Of a DNA stretch of 64,000 nucleotides, positions 55,061 to 64,000 are shown piece after piece; position 1 is the stretch's first letter; each line of letters begins with the position of its first letter. The notes below the pieces were generated by a model. That model searched no databases, was not told where the DNA came from, and worked only from the letters and a program-made list of their open reading frames with translations. Source of the stretch: Pogostemon cablin (Eukaryota; Streptophyta; Magnoliopsida; Lamiales; Lamiaceae); contig CM042985.1 in the NCBI GenBank assembly GCA_023678885.1, forward strand, positions 29,956,465 through 30,020,464. The letters run 5' to 3'. The position numbers and the translations under genes are program-made.

Positions 55061-57386
55061 TGAACAAGCAAATGGCTATGAAAGTAGTGGCTGTTGCAGT
55101 GGGAGTTGTTTATTTATCTTACGATATGAATAAACGTTTGATTTTGAGAAATTATCTTTATGTACGTTTTCATAGAAAAGAATTTCATTTCAGTTTCTAT
55201 ACATTTACGGATGGATATTCTATTTCATTTAAATGACATGGTCATGGTAATGAAGGATGGAGCTATAATCTGTTGTGGTACGTTGGCGGACAATTTGTAC
55301 ACTCTTAAATCATGTTTATCCCACGGATGCAACAAATAATAATAAATAACGCGTCTTCTAATCTTAATAAGAGAAAGACTCTTATGAAAATGGTTAGACG
55401 GATGATGAGTTATTTGAAATTATTAAATTAATTTTATGGGTATACCCTAAAAACAGTAATTCATATGAATATTTGTCTATTTGTGGGATATCCTAAAAAA
55501 ATGAAGGGTGATGATTTATTTAGTCCAAAAAGATCGAAGGGTGATTGTTAACACAAACACTAGATTTTTGAAAAATGACTATGTATTAAATCATAAACCC
55601 TTGTATAAATTGTTCTAAAGGAAGTGAGAGGGAAAACACAAAGTATTAGTACCAAGTGTACAAGAGGATATACCACAAGGTAAACTGCAACGCGTGTCAC
55701 GTCTGATATACAATTGCATGTAGTGCCTTGTCGTAGTGGGAGGGTTGTTCGACAACCCGTAAGATATATGTTTTGGGAGAGTCGTGAGACTTGGTCTCTA
55801 GTAAACATGAAATTGACCCATGGATACGACGAAGCACTACAAGATGAAAATACGGAATCTTAGCAAAGTGCAATGAATGTTGAAATAGAATTGATTAATT
55901 CTAAATTAGATCTGGGAGCTTGTAGAACCACTATATGGTGTAAAAACCGTTGGAAGTGGCCATACGAAATAAAAAAAGATCATACGGTAAGGTGAAAACC
56001 TTGGAAGCAAAGCTTATTGCGAAGAGGTATACTCAGAAAGAAAGGGTTCGATTTTGAGGAAACCTGATTCGCCGGTATCTATGCCTTTGTCAATCCAGAT
56101 TCTTTTATATGTTGCTACTCATATGAAATGTGAGGAATAGCAAATAGATGTCGAGACAGCTTTCCTGATTGGAAGTCTTGAGGAAAACATCTATGTGAAG
56201 CGACCAGATTGATTCATTGCAAAGGGCTAAGAGTATTTTGATAGTAAGCTTAAAAGTGTCCATCGATGGAATAAAGCAAGATTTAAGATCATGGAACATC
56301 CATTTTGATAAGGAAATCCAGTCATATGGTTTTAATCAATGCTTGGATGAGTCTTGTGTATTGAAAAGAGTGATGAAAATGTGGTGGTATTTCTTGTATG
56401 TACGTAGATAATATCTTGCTCATTGGAGACAATGAAAGAGTATTGTCGGGCGTATGGGTATGGTTGATAAAGTGGTATGAGATGAAGGACTTAAGAGAAG
56501 CAAAAATATCCTTTTGATCACGGTAATACGGATCACAATAAAGGATGTTATGCTTGTCTCAAGCTTTATGAGATGATACGATCCTTACTTATTTTAGCAT
56601 TTGACTTTATCTAAGGAAATGTGTCTTGAGACAAAAAAAAAGATAAAGGTGATGAAAGCGGTTCATTATGCTTCGGCGAATAAGGAAGCTTAATCTAAGG
56701 AATGCTATGCACGAGAATGGATATCTGTTTTGCCGAAGGCATGAACAGTGGGTATCAAGGTAACCCGAAATAAGAATGTTGAACTGTGGTAACACATAAT
56801 TTTGAAGTACCTGAAAAGGACTAGAAACTACATGTGGGCTTACCGGACAGATTCACTGCTTCTTAGGGGTTACATAGATTCAGATTTTTCAAATCAGATA
56901 GGGACGACAGTAAATCCACCTCAAAGGTTATGTGTTTAATTTTAGGAAGTTGAGTCATAATTTGGAGGAGTGTTATATAGAAATATATTTTGTACTACGG
57001 ACTCCACCAAGGAAAATAATTAATTGGAGCCTCTAAGGCAGCCAAAGTATCTGTATGACTCTAGAAACTTCATGATGGACTTCGAAGTGTTTCTAAGGTT
57101 GCCCAAGATTAGCACAATTTACTTTGATGATAATGGTGCAGTTGCAAACTTGAAGGAATCACGAATCCATAAGCAATTAAACACATAGAGCGCGAGTACC
57201 ACATGTTACGAGAAATCGTATGATGAGGGGAACGTTGTTGTCGCCTAGATTGCATCGGATGATAACCTAGTAAATCCATTTACAAGGACCTTAAGGCGAG
57301 AGCTTTTGATGGTCGTGTAGTGGGAGTGGAAATTAGATGTATGGCAGAAGACATGACAGCATAGTCTTTTAGTATAAGTGAGAGAT
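55061..57386 (+). pseudogene. Copia C pol remnants (PR, INT, RT, RNase H)
   Basis: In many short frames: VVAVAVGVVYLSYDMNKRLI and EFHFSFY (protease region, about 55085-55205); CLFVGYPKKMKGDD (about 55468, integrase C-terminus); KLIAKRYTQKE (about 56010, RT start); SIDGIKQDLRSWNIHFDKEI and YGFNQCLDESCVLKRV (about 56240-56370, RT); NYMWAYRTDSLLLRGYIDSD (about 56830, RNase H), DDNGAVANLKESRIHKQL (about 57130) and ASDDNLVNPFTRTL (about 57255). The order and words are those of a Ty1/copia pol. Stops occur every few dozen codons, and the YVDD region is scrambled (about 56400). No product can be made. Confidence 0.75.
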
Positions 57387-58766
57387 TGTTGGATTGTATA
57401 CTAAAAGTCTAGCTTTTGTATGAACAACGTCATAACAATCTATTTGAAATGAAAATCATATGATCAAATGATTGCGTCTTATAATTTATTTATATGTTTG
57501 AGGCAATAGTTCACATACTTTATACTATAGATAATATGTTGTGCGACAACACGCGGAAGATCATATTATCGGTTTTCTTATAAAGTATAAACGGATGCTC
57601 ACAATCGAGATAGATGGGAACTCTCTATCGGGATGGTTGTAGTGTGATTTGGTATTAGTTTGTCTTGACTATAGAATCACATTAGTACACTTTGTGTGTA
57701 TTGAGCAGGACCGCTTTATATCGTTCGACTTATACTGACTTATAGAAGAACTTGATCTCTGTTATTATGGATGTTCGTGCTCTTAATCCCTAACAATAAC
57801 CTCGACACGTAGGGCAGTATGTATTTCTTTGATTCATCAATGTGTGAGATTTACATGTAATTAAATCAACAAACTCGGTCAGTTGGAAAATAGTGCTATC
57901 TCTATGGTGTGCTGTTGATTGTAGAAGGAATCCGTGTCCGATATAGGTTGATGATGTCCCCTTGAGGAGCTCATAAGGATTATTATGTAAACCATGCAGG
58001 TAGATTTATTCCGGCATGATAATAAGGTTGAGTGGTATCGGATGAAATATTAATTAATAGAGTTGTCAGTAACTTAATTAATTAATGGGCAATGTATATC
58101 TTAAACATGGGGAGACTAACGGGCTCATAATAAGAAGGAGCTCATAACATAATTATAGGATTAGAGCGGCAGTGCAGTAATAATATTTTAGTGAACTATA
58201 TTATTATTATTGGACTTAAGTATAAGTTTTGAGCTAAACTTGGATACTTAAGCCCAATGGAGGCCAAACTCTAATTTCTCCTTCTGGTCCCTGTTGTAGC
58301 CCATATATAAGTCATCTAAGCTATTCTAACCCCCAGATGAGACATGCCTAATACGTGAAGAGGGTAGACGGAATAGCAGATTGAAAAGATCTCGAAGATC
58401 GTCGCCCACACGACGTCAAGATTGGACTTGGAAATACAGCAGAAGATCAAGAGGTCGTTTGCTGTTGCTGTCTACCAACTTTCATGATTTTTATAAAATC
58501 GTACAGACCTTAGAACTGGACGTGTGATATACTGACAAAAAGTCACGGAAGAGAGGATCATTTAGACGTGTAGATCACTCAAATCCAAGATTGTATGAGA
58601 GAGTTATGCCCAAAATGGTGAGACTGCGCAGGCTGCCGACGAGAATCCATCTTCTTCAACATACCCTGGTGAAAGGTAATACGTTTCTTTGATTTCTTGC
58701 TTCCGCTAAATTAGAAACGTATGGAACCCTAACGGTTCACGTTAACCAAACGATCGATCCCCAACA
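57387..58766 (+). repeat. 3' LTR of copia C
   Basis: 1380 bp. It contains module M at 58537-58639 and a TATA-like CATATATAAG at about 58301. Confidence 0.9.
58537..58639 (+). repeat. LTR module M, copia C 3' LTR
   Basis: AAAGTCACGGAAGAGAGGAT, GATCACTCAAATCCAAGATT, GAGAGAGTTATGCCC, GAGACTGCGCAGGCTGCCG. Confidence 0.8.
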
Positions 58767-59167
58767 TGTGTAAAGATTCGTTGAACCTGGACGCAGTAAC
58801 CTTCTAAATTGCTGATTAGAGAATTACGCCAGCAACTAATTCGTCATAATTGCTGATTAGAGGAAATTACACCATCAGCATCTACTTCGTCCCAAATCAC
58901 GTCCATTGTTATTATGGCTGAGTGGAATGGTGCACCTATAAATGGGCCCTTTCAGCATGCATTCCAACACAAGAGAAACCACACCACAAATGAGCACCTT
59001 TGATACACTTGATAGTGCATAGTCTAGACGATCCAGTTCTCCATCCTCTTTAGTTTGTCGGAGTTCCTGCGATAGCAGTGTGGCTTCACCGAAAATAAAG
59101 AATCATTTTGCCTTTGGGAATGTTCCGCATAGAACTGGAGCACTAACGGGACATTTTACGTCTTGCG
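58767..59167 (+). repeat. 3' LTR of element B, right piece, truncated
   Basis: Resumes after copia C and follows the 5' LTR of B to TTTTACGTCTTGC (59154-59166), then jumps to the inverted LTR. About 205 nt of the direct LTR are missing. Confidence 0.8.
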
Positions 59168-59169
59168 AT

Positions 59170-59873
59170 TGTTGGGGAATATGGGGGGTTTGCACCAAAA
59201 AATCCCTTACAATATGAATACTGGAAAATAAATATAAGAAAAGAAGAAACGAGTAAAGTCTTTAAATCTTATCTTGGATCTGGATCTGGATCTGGATCTG
59301 ACGCGGGATCTAAATCTTCAAACAAAACTAGTACGGGAATTAGATTTGGATCTTGAATCGAGTCGAGATTTGATCTCTTCCCGCAAGATGTAAAATGCCC
59401 CGGTAGTACTTCGATTCTTGGAAGAACGTCTCCAAAGATAAAATAGTTCTTTTGTTTTCGACGAAGCAGTACTGCTTTCGCAGGAACTCCGACGAACTAA
59501 CAAGAATGGACGTGATTTAGGACGAATTAATTGTTGATGGCGTAATTTTCTCTAATCAACATTATGACGAATTAATTATTGATTGCATAATTACCTCTAA
59601 TCAGCAATTATGGAGGGTTACTGCGTCCAGGTCCAACGAATCTTACACACAACGTGATTCATCTCACGGCTTGACCCGACTTTTGAGGATTCTCCTCCCA
59701 CATGTTCAACGTAGAATAATAATTTCATATTAATTCTCATTACGCTTCATATAACCTCTCCAATATATGAGTCAAATTACACTCACCCACTACATTCATT
59801 TAATTGGTGATTAATTTAACAATTAACCCTTCATATGAATTATATCTAATTAATTAATTAAATTAATTCCTAC
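59170..59873 (-). repeat. Inverted LTR of the element B family
   Basis: On minus this reads from TAGGAATTAATTTAATT to TATTCCCCAACA, i.e. a B-type LTR in the opposite orientation. The full LTR is about 880 bp, so this one has internal gaps. It includes a (GGATCT)n run at 59275-59299. No target duplication flanks it. Confidence 0.8.
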
Positions 59874-59939
59874 TTCAAATTCTTAAATTTTTGAGTCTAA
59901 ATACCTTTTTCTCAATAAATTACCTTTTCTAATTTCTAC

Positions 59940-60640
59940 TTTTATGGCTTTCTCTGTAACGTTTCTCATCTTCCTCTCTTCTTCTGGCATTATAAATGCG
60001 TCACGCAACCACCCCTCCCTCTCTCCGGTCATCTGGTCAGTTGTGTTTTGGCGTTATTTTTATTTATGAATTGAGTAATGGCCCCTCTTTCCATTTGGGA
60101 ACATTAGCGCCACTTTCTATCCATTTTTCGCCGTCCTCCGCCGTGTCTATTATGGTTTGTCGTTCTCTTCGGCATATCCATTTGAGATTCAGATTTAGGT
60201 AAGTTTTCATCTTCTCCTCCTTGATTTACCATTAAATTTTCCAATCTTATTTTCTGCAGAACCGTAATTTCGAATTTATGCAACCCATTGCTTTGGCCGA
60301 CAACTATTCTAAGAATCATTGTTAAGTTAATAATTTCTAAATATGTTTTTCCATTTTATCCACAACGACCAAATCTCAAATGGCTCGCTCTTTCTCCTAG
60401 ACCAATTCGATAACTGACGTTGTCTTATATGGTGTCTACATTCTTCAAGAAACATTTCTTAAATTTTGGTTTAATTTTGACAAATAGGATTACATTGTCG
60501 AATGAGATTGTGAAGGAAGGCAAGAAGTGGAACGCAACTCCTCTTGAGGTTGCAAATGAGATATCAAAGAGATTGGCATCGAATGCGCTGGTCTCGCTCC
60601 TCAATATTTTAGAATGGTAAATTTCTCCTGTATCAGGTTC
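59940..60640 (+). pseudogene. Threonyl-tRNA synthetase-like TGS exon
   Basis: About 60487-60615 reads RITLSNEIVKEGKKWNATPL then EVANEISKRLASNALVSLL, close to the TGS domain at the start of threonyl-tRNA synthetases (pattern: VKEGKKW, two residues, TP, IA, IS, LA, ALIS). A GT donor (GTAAAT) follows at about 60616, where plant genes could split after the conserved Leu-Trp. The enzyme charges tRNA-Thr in cytosol or organelles. An upstream frame (59996-60202, start MRHATTPPSL) with GC-rich, Arg/Ser-rich sequence could be a first exon with a targeting peptide, but this is unproven. The catalytic and anticodon-binding exons were not found up to 64000, so this is either a 5' fragment or a gene with very long introns. 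Fragment is more likely. Confidence 0.5.
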
Positions 60641-62106
60641 TATAAAATTTCTGAGAAATGATACTTTTAGGATTCTTTTTGTTTCAATATGGAGTATTTC
60701 TTAAAGTTATTAAATGAAATTTTTAATTGATTGTTTGGAATTGGAACACTTTGTAATGGGGGGAAACAACTCTAAGGAACAAGCTCCATATATTTTCATC
60801 TTCCCAATAAAGGGTTAACATTCCTATTTTTGCTTTTGTTCTCTAAAACTAAATATCTAAAAATGGTGATGTATTTGAGGGTTATTGATCGTGCCATCAA
60901 AAATTTATGAATTTATTTCCATTGTTTTCTTGCTGATACTAATGAATTGTGTAGTTTTAAACACTCAGTGTAATTGGGATGGAATATAACTAGTCTAAGA
61001 AGAGAGCTTGATAAAGGTAGGGTGGAAAGCTCTAGGTGCTTTACTCAATAGTGATGACGATGTTGTTTAGATTTGATCTTGCAGTTACCAATTCCATTTC
61101 ATTTAAGAATCTTAAGGCACCACTTTATGTTTGACTTGCTCAAGAGAAGTAATTTTGAAATGAAGTAAATTATAATATATTTTAAAGGATAAATAATAAT
61201 TCATAATATTCATAGTCCACTAATGGCTATCCCATGGGGCATGCAGTATTGAAAATTTAGTAATTTACTAATTTGAATGGCCTTTTGTAGATGACATTAG
61301 CATATCGACAAGTGGGTATTTTGGTGCAAACATGACTTTAGTGACATTAACTTGGACAAGGACCAAGGTGTTATGAAAATTTTGGCTCTTGGTATGGGTT
61401 TATTCGAGTTTTCCTAATTTAATATATTCATGGGAGTCTTTTCTTCCCTTTTTCTTAATTTGAATTTCCAATATATAGAGATTACATAGAACATTAATGG
61501 AAAATTATACGCCACATCGTTATTACTATGTGCAATAAGTTATTTTAATAATGCAATACTTTGATCTATTCCACATCCAAGAAGGTGGATGAATGCGTTT
61601 ATGCGACACTGTACTACTTTGTGTAGATTTAATGCGTCTTTGATTATGCTTAGTAGTGGCTTATATATATTTTGCTTTTTCGTCTTGATTGTCAGACTCA
61701 AGATTCCATCTGTGCTTTGTGTTAATGATGGTTACTTTTATTCTTTCACTTAATCTATTCCATTTAGTGGCTGACTCATATTGTTGTGTCTGCCGAAGTT
61801 CATGTGTTCTGAAGAATGGTGGGTGCTCTTTGGATGTGTGAAGACTAAAGATCAATTTCATTCATAATTTCAGCGTTTCAGATATTTTTTCTTCATTTTA
61901 GCTGTTAACATCTATTTCGATGAAAAAAACACGTAGCGGGCTCTCCATTTATTGCACATGGATTAATAATTGTATGGGCCACAGAAACTAAAAAATTGAT
62001 TCTTTTATAGTTGTACATACATTTTCATGCTTAATTATGAATATCTATTTATATCATTTATGTTTTACCAGCTAAAATTAATTTTCCCCTTATGGTTAAT
62101 CAAATG
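60641..62106. other. AT-rich DNA, no further exon recognised
   Basis: If the preceding exon belongs to a gene, this is intron. I found no synthetase motif and no clear repeat. Confidence 0.5.
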
Positions 62107-62285
62107 AGATCACCTGTTACACTCTCATATTCATCTAATATTCCATATATTAAAATCTTGACACGTGTCACAATCAATGACCAAAATTAAATACTTGCCC
62201 CAAGGGTTTAATGGTAAATTGTAGGGTATAGTATTATTACTTTATGGAATACCAATGGAACATGGAAAATGTAACAGGGGATTCA
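62107..62285. mobile_element. MITE-like element shared with 26712-26890
   Basis: GATCACCTGTTACACTC, ACACGTGTCACAATCAATGA, GCCCCAAGGGTTTAATGGTA and TAGGGTATAGTATT match the insert in PPR-Smr copy 2. Ends are not clearly inverted. Confidence 0.6.
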
Positions 62286-62364
62286 AGTTGATTGTTAATA
62301 CTGCACTTTGTAGGGATGGGATTACATTGGTAGATGACTTCACAAAAATTGCTGATAATTATGT

Positions 62365-62775
62365 TACTACCTCCGTCTCAAAGAGAAGTTCACAGTTACT
62401 ATAGATACAGAGTTTAAGAAAGAGTTGTTTTTTTGCTTTACTTTTAGTGGTAGTTTGGTATTTTTAGGTAATAAATAAATAAATCATAAAGTAAGTTATG
62501 TGAGTTGAAAAGTGGTGACAATTTTGAAATTAAAGTGTGTTGTGAGGTTATTGATTTGTGTGTATTTTTTTATTTGGTGTGTGAACTTGTTTATGGGATA
62601 TTTGCTTTTTGCATGTAGATTAAGGAGTATTATTATTTTATGTAAAGTGGGTAGATGTAGTAGAGAGGTGTGCTGGATAGTGGTGGGTCATTTTTACTAA
62701 AAGGGAAAAATGTTGCAATTTGAATGTGACGCTTAATATAGTAAAATGATGCTATTTGGGCGGGACAGAGGGAGT
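62365..62775. mobile_element. Composite Stowaway-like MITE
   Basis: Left TACTACCTCCGTCTCAAAGA resembles the subfamily at 21938. The right half (GCATGTAGATTAAGGAGTAT to GGCGGGACAGAGGGAGTA) resembles those at 24502 and 33608. It may be two elements, one nested or fused. Confidence 0.6.
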
Positions 62776-62794
62776 ATAACTTTTTATCCGTCTT

Positions 62795-62930
62795 AAGCCT
62801 TTACGTGGGGACGGTCTCACACAAGTTTTTTTTATCATTATGGGCAAGTCTTGCGTTAGACTATCTCACGTGTGACCATTTTACACCTTTTAAATTAGTT
62901 ATCGCTTTCGCTATAAAATATTATTGTGAC
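62795..62930. repeat. GACCGTCTCAC MITE ends, tail to head
   Basis: A right end (AAGCCTTTACGTGG, GACGGTCTCACACAAG) is followed 17 nt later by a left end (CAAGTCTTGCGTTAGACTAT) and interior TTATCGCTTTCGCTATAAAA. Confidence 0.7.
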
Positions 62931-63573
62931 ACTCGAGCTTCTCACTACTCATGTGCCAATATAATTTAATTTTTGTTATATGCATTTTATAATTATGTGA
63001 TAATTATGTGGTAATTATATAATAATTATGTGACAATTGTTTCTACATTTTATATATCTTTACATTTTATTTGAGATATCTGTGATAAAAATGGTGACAT
63101 TATGTGAATATATATGTGCATAAATATTTACATGCATAATTTAGATATATAATTAAATTGTCTTATGTGTATAAATACATTGTTCCTTAATTATTAAGCA
63201 TCACATGTTTTCTCGTAATAATAAGAATGGTAAGAAAATGTACACGTATGTATATTAATTTATAAATGTATTATATTTTAGTTATTAAGTATTGCATGTA
63301 TATTCGTAATGGATAATAATAATTAGTAGGTACTGCAAGAAGTGTGTAATATGTGGGTTAGTGATTATTGAATACACATGGCTCATACACTAATGTTTGA
63401 TAAACATGAATTAATCATCTCATAGTTTTAAGTATGACTCGTACATGAGACGTGGCATAAACATGAATATGAGAGTTGTCAACAATGGAAGGGGTTTACA
63501 TGGCTTCTCCCTCACAATTAATTTACAAAAACATTTTAACCACACACTTTTTTTTTAATATATATAATAAATT
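62931..63573. other. AT-rich spacer
   Basis: Repeated AATTATGTGATAATTATGTG words (62990-63045). No gene. Confidence 0.55.
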
Positions 63574-64000
63574 CACTACAAGAAACTGCCGAAATACCGA
63601 TGAATTTACTGACGAAAAAAAATCGTCGGTAATTACCGATGGTTTATTATTTTATGGGATTTATTTTTAACAAATCATCAATAAATATTCCCGACGGATT
63701 TTGTGACGTATTACCGACGGAATTAGCGACGGATTTTTATTCTGTTGGTAAATTCGTCTGTATTTTGGAGGGAATTAGTCCCGGAAGATTACCGACAATC
63801 CATCGGTAAATGTATAATTTTTATTTAAAGAATATTAATTTTAGTTTTTAATTACCAACATAATTATCTGTCGGTAAATATATTAAATTTTAGTTTTAAA
63901 AAAATAATTTTAGTCTTTAATTTATCGAAGAATTTCTTCCGTCGGTAAATATATTAAATTTTATTTTTTAAAAAATTAATTTTAGTCTTTAATTTATCGA
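63574..64000 (+). mobile_element. 5' end of a CACTA (En/Spm) transposon, cut by window
   Basis: CACTACAAGAAACTGCCGA opens the element. It is followed by many subterminal repeats of the form (T)ACCGACGG(A/T) and their complement, in both orientations (CCGATGAATT, CGTCGGTAAT, CCGACGGATT, CCATCGGTAA). Such repeats bind the CACTA transposase. The element runs off the right edge, so its coding part cannot be judged. Confidence 0.85.

Larger units (their letters stand above)
50651..58766 (+). mobile_element. Ty1/copia retrotransposon C
   Basis: Starts TGTTGGATTG and ends TCCCCAACA, with perfect target duplication TGTGT (50646-50650 and 58767-58771). LTR homology spans 50651-51966 and 57387-58766 (1380 bp). 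The purine tract AGTGAGAGAT precedes the 3' LTR. The last ~95 nt of the 5' LTR and the primer site are missing. Interior remnants of gag, protease, integrase, RT and RNase H are in copia order but heavily frameshifted. Another LTR-like insert lies in the protease region (53252 to about 55060). Confidence 0.9.
48176..59167 (+). mobile_element. LTR element B, 3' LTR interrupted by copia C
   Basis: 5' LTR 48176-49053, interior 49054-50413, 3' LTR from 50414 with copia C in it, resuming at 58772 and ending early at about 59167. LTRs start TGTAG(A/G)AATTAATT and the full one ends TTCCCCAACA. The purine tract TGTGGGGGAT precedes the 3' LTR. The 1.36-kb interior has no gag or pol, so B is non-autonomous or gutted. 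No tRNA-Met primer site follows the 5' LTR. Confidence 0.8.

Overview
This is a repeat-dense stretch of a flowering-plant (eudicot) nuclear genome. It is AT-rich, with intron-like spacing, many short hairpin transposons ending in TACTCCCTCCGTCCC or GACCGTCTCAC, and several generations of LTR retrotransposons and LINEs nested in one another. Species cannot be fixed from the sequence; an asterid is only a guess. No intact host gene is visible. Host-gene traces are two copies of the 3' part of a PPR gene with a C-terminal Smr-like domain, and one exon resembling the TGS domain of threonyl-tRNA synthetase.

Layout. 1-4.5 kb: a GC-rich block of unknown origin, a TIR element with a GTTGACCGG minisatellite, a CACTA-like end, and a 170-bp tandem duplication. 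4.5-18.3 kb: PPR-Smr pseudogene copy 1, split by a Ty1/copia element (A, 6653-17701, TSD GGTGT). A is itself split by a non-autonomous minus-strand element with near-identical 1.65-kb LTRs (10138-16253, TSD ATAGG). 18.3-26.4 kb: gene-free DNA with MITEs and a solo LTR (23103-23704, TSD AAAAA). 26.4-33.2 kb: PPR-Smr copy 2, split by another copia element (D, 27502-32308, TSD ACTTT). 33.2-38.1 kb: stacked MITEs and two hAT-like elements. 38.2-48.0 kb: an L1-type LINE with a non-autonomous LTR element in ORF1 (38726-41523) and a solo LTR in the ORF2 endonuclease (43248-44804, TSD TGGAT). 48.2-59.9 kb: LTR element B, whose 3' LTR carries copia element C (50651-58766, TSD TGTGT), which carries another LTR-like insert, followed by an inverted B LTR. 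59.9-64 kb: the ThrRS-like exon, more MITEs, and the 5' end of a CACTA transposon running off the window.

The most unusual signals are: (1) an ordered array of alternating short palindromes right after the primer-binding site of copia A, with stem-preserving sequence changes; (2) a ~105-nt module shared by the LTRs of three otherwise different families; (3) two different copia families inserted about 15 nt apart in homologous sequence, either side of the same splice donor in the two PPR-Smr copies; (4) an inverted LTR joined exactly at a site where the post-LTR sequence of B is complementary to its own LTR interior. All coding remnants are transposon or pseudogene sequence. They work together only as an insertion history: host gene, partial duplication, independent retrotransposon hits, then nested hits.
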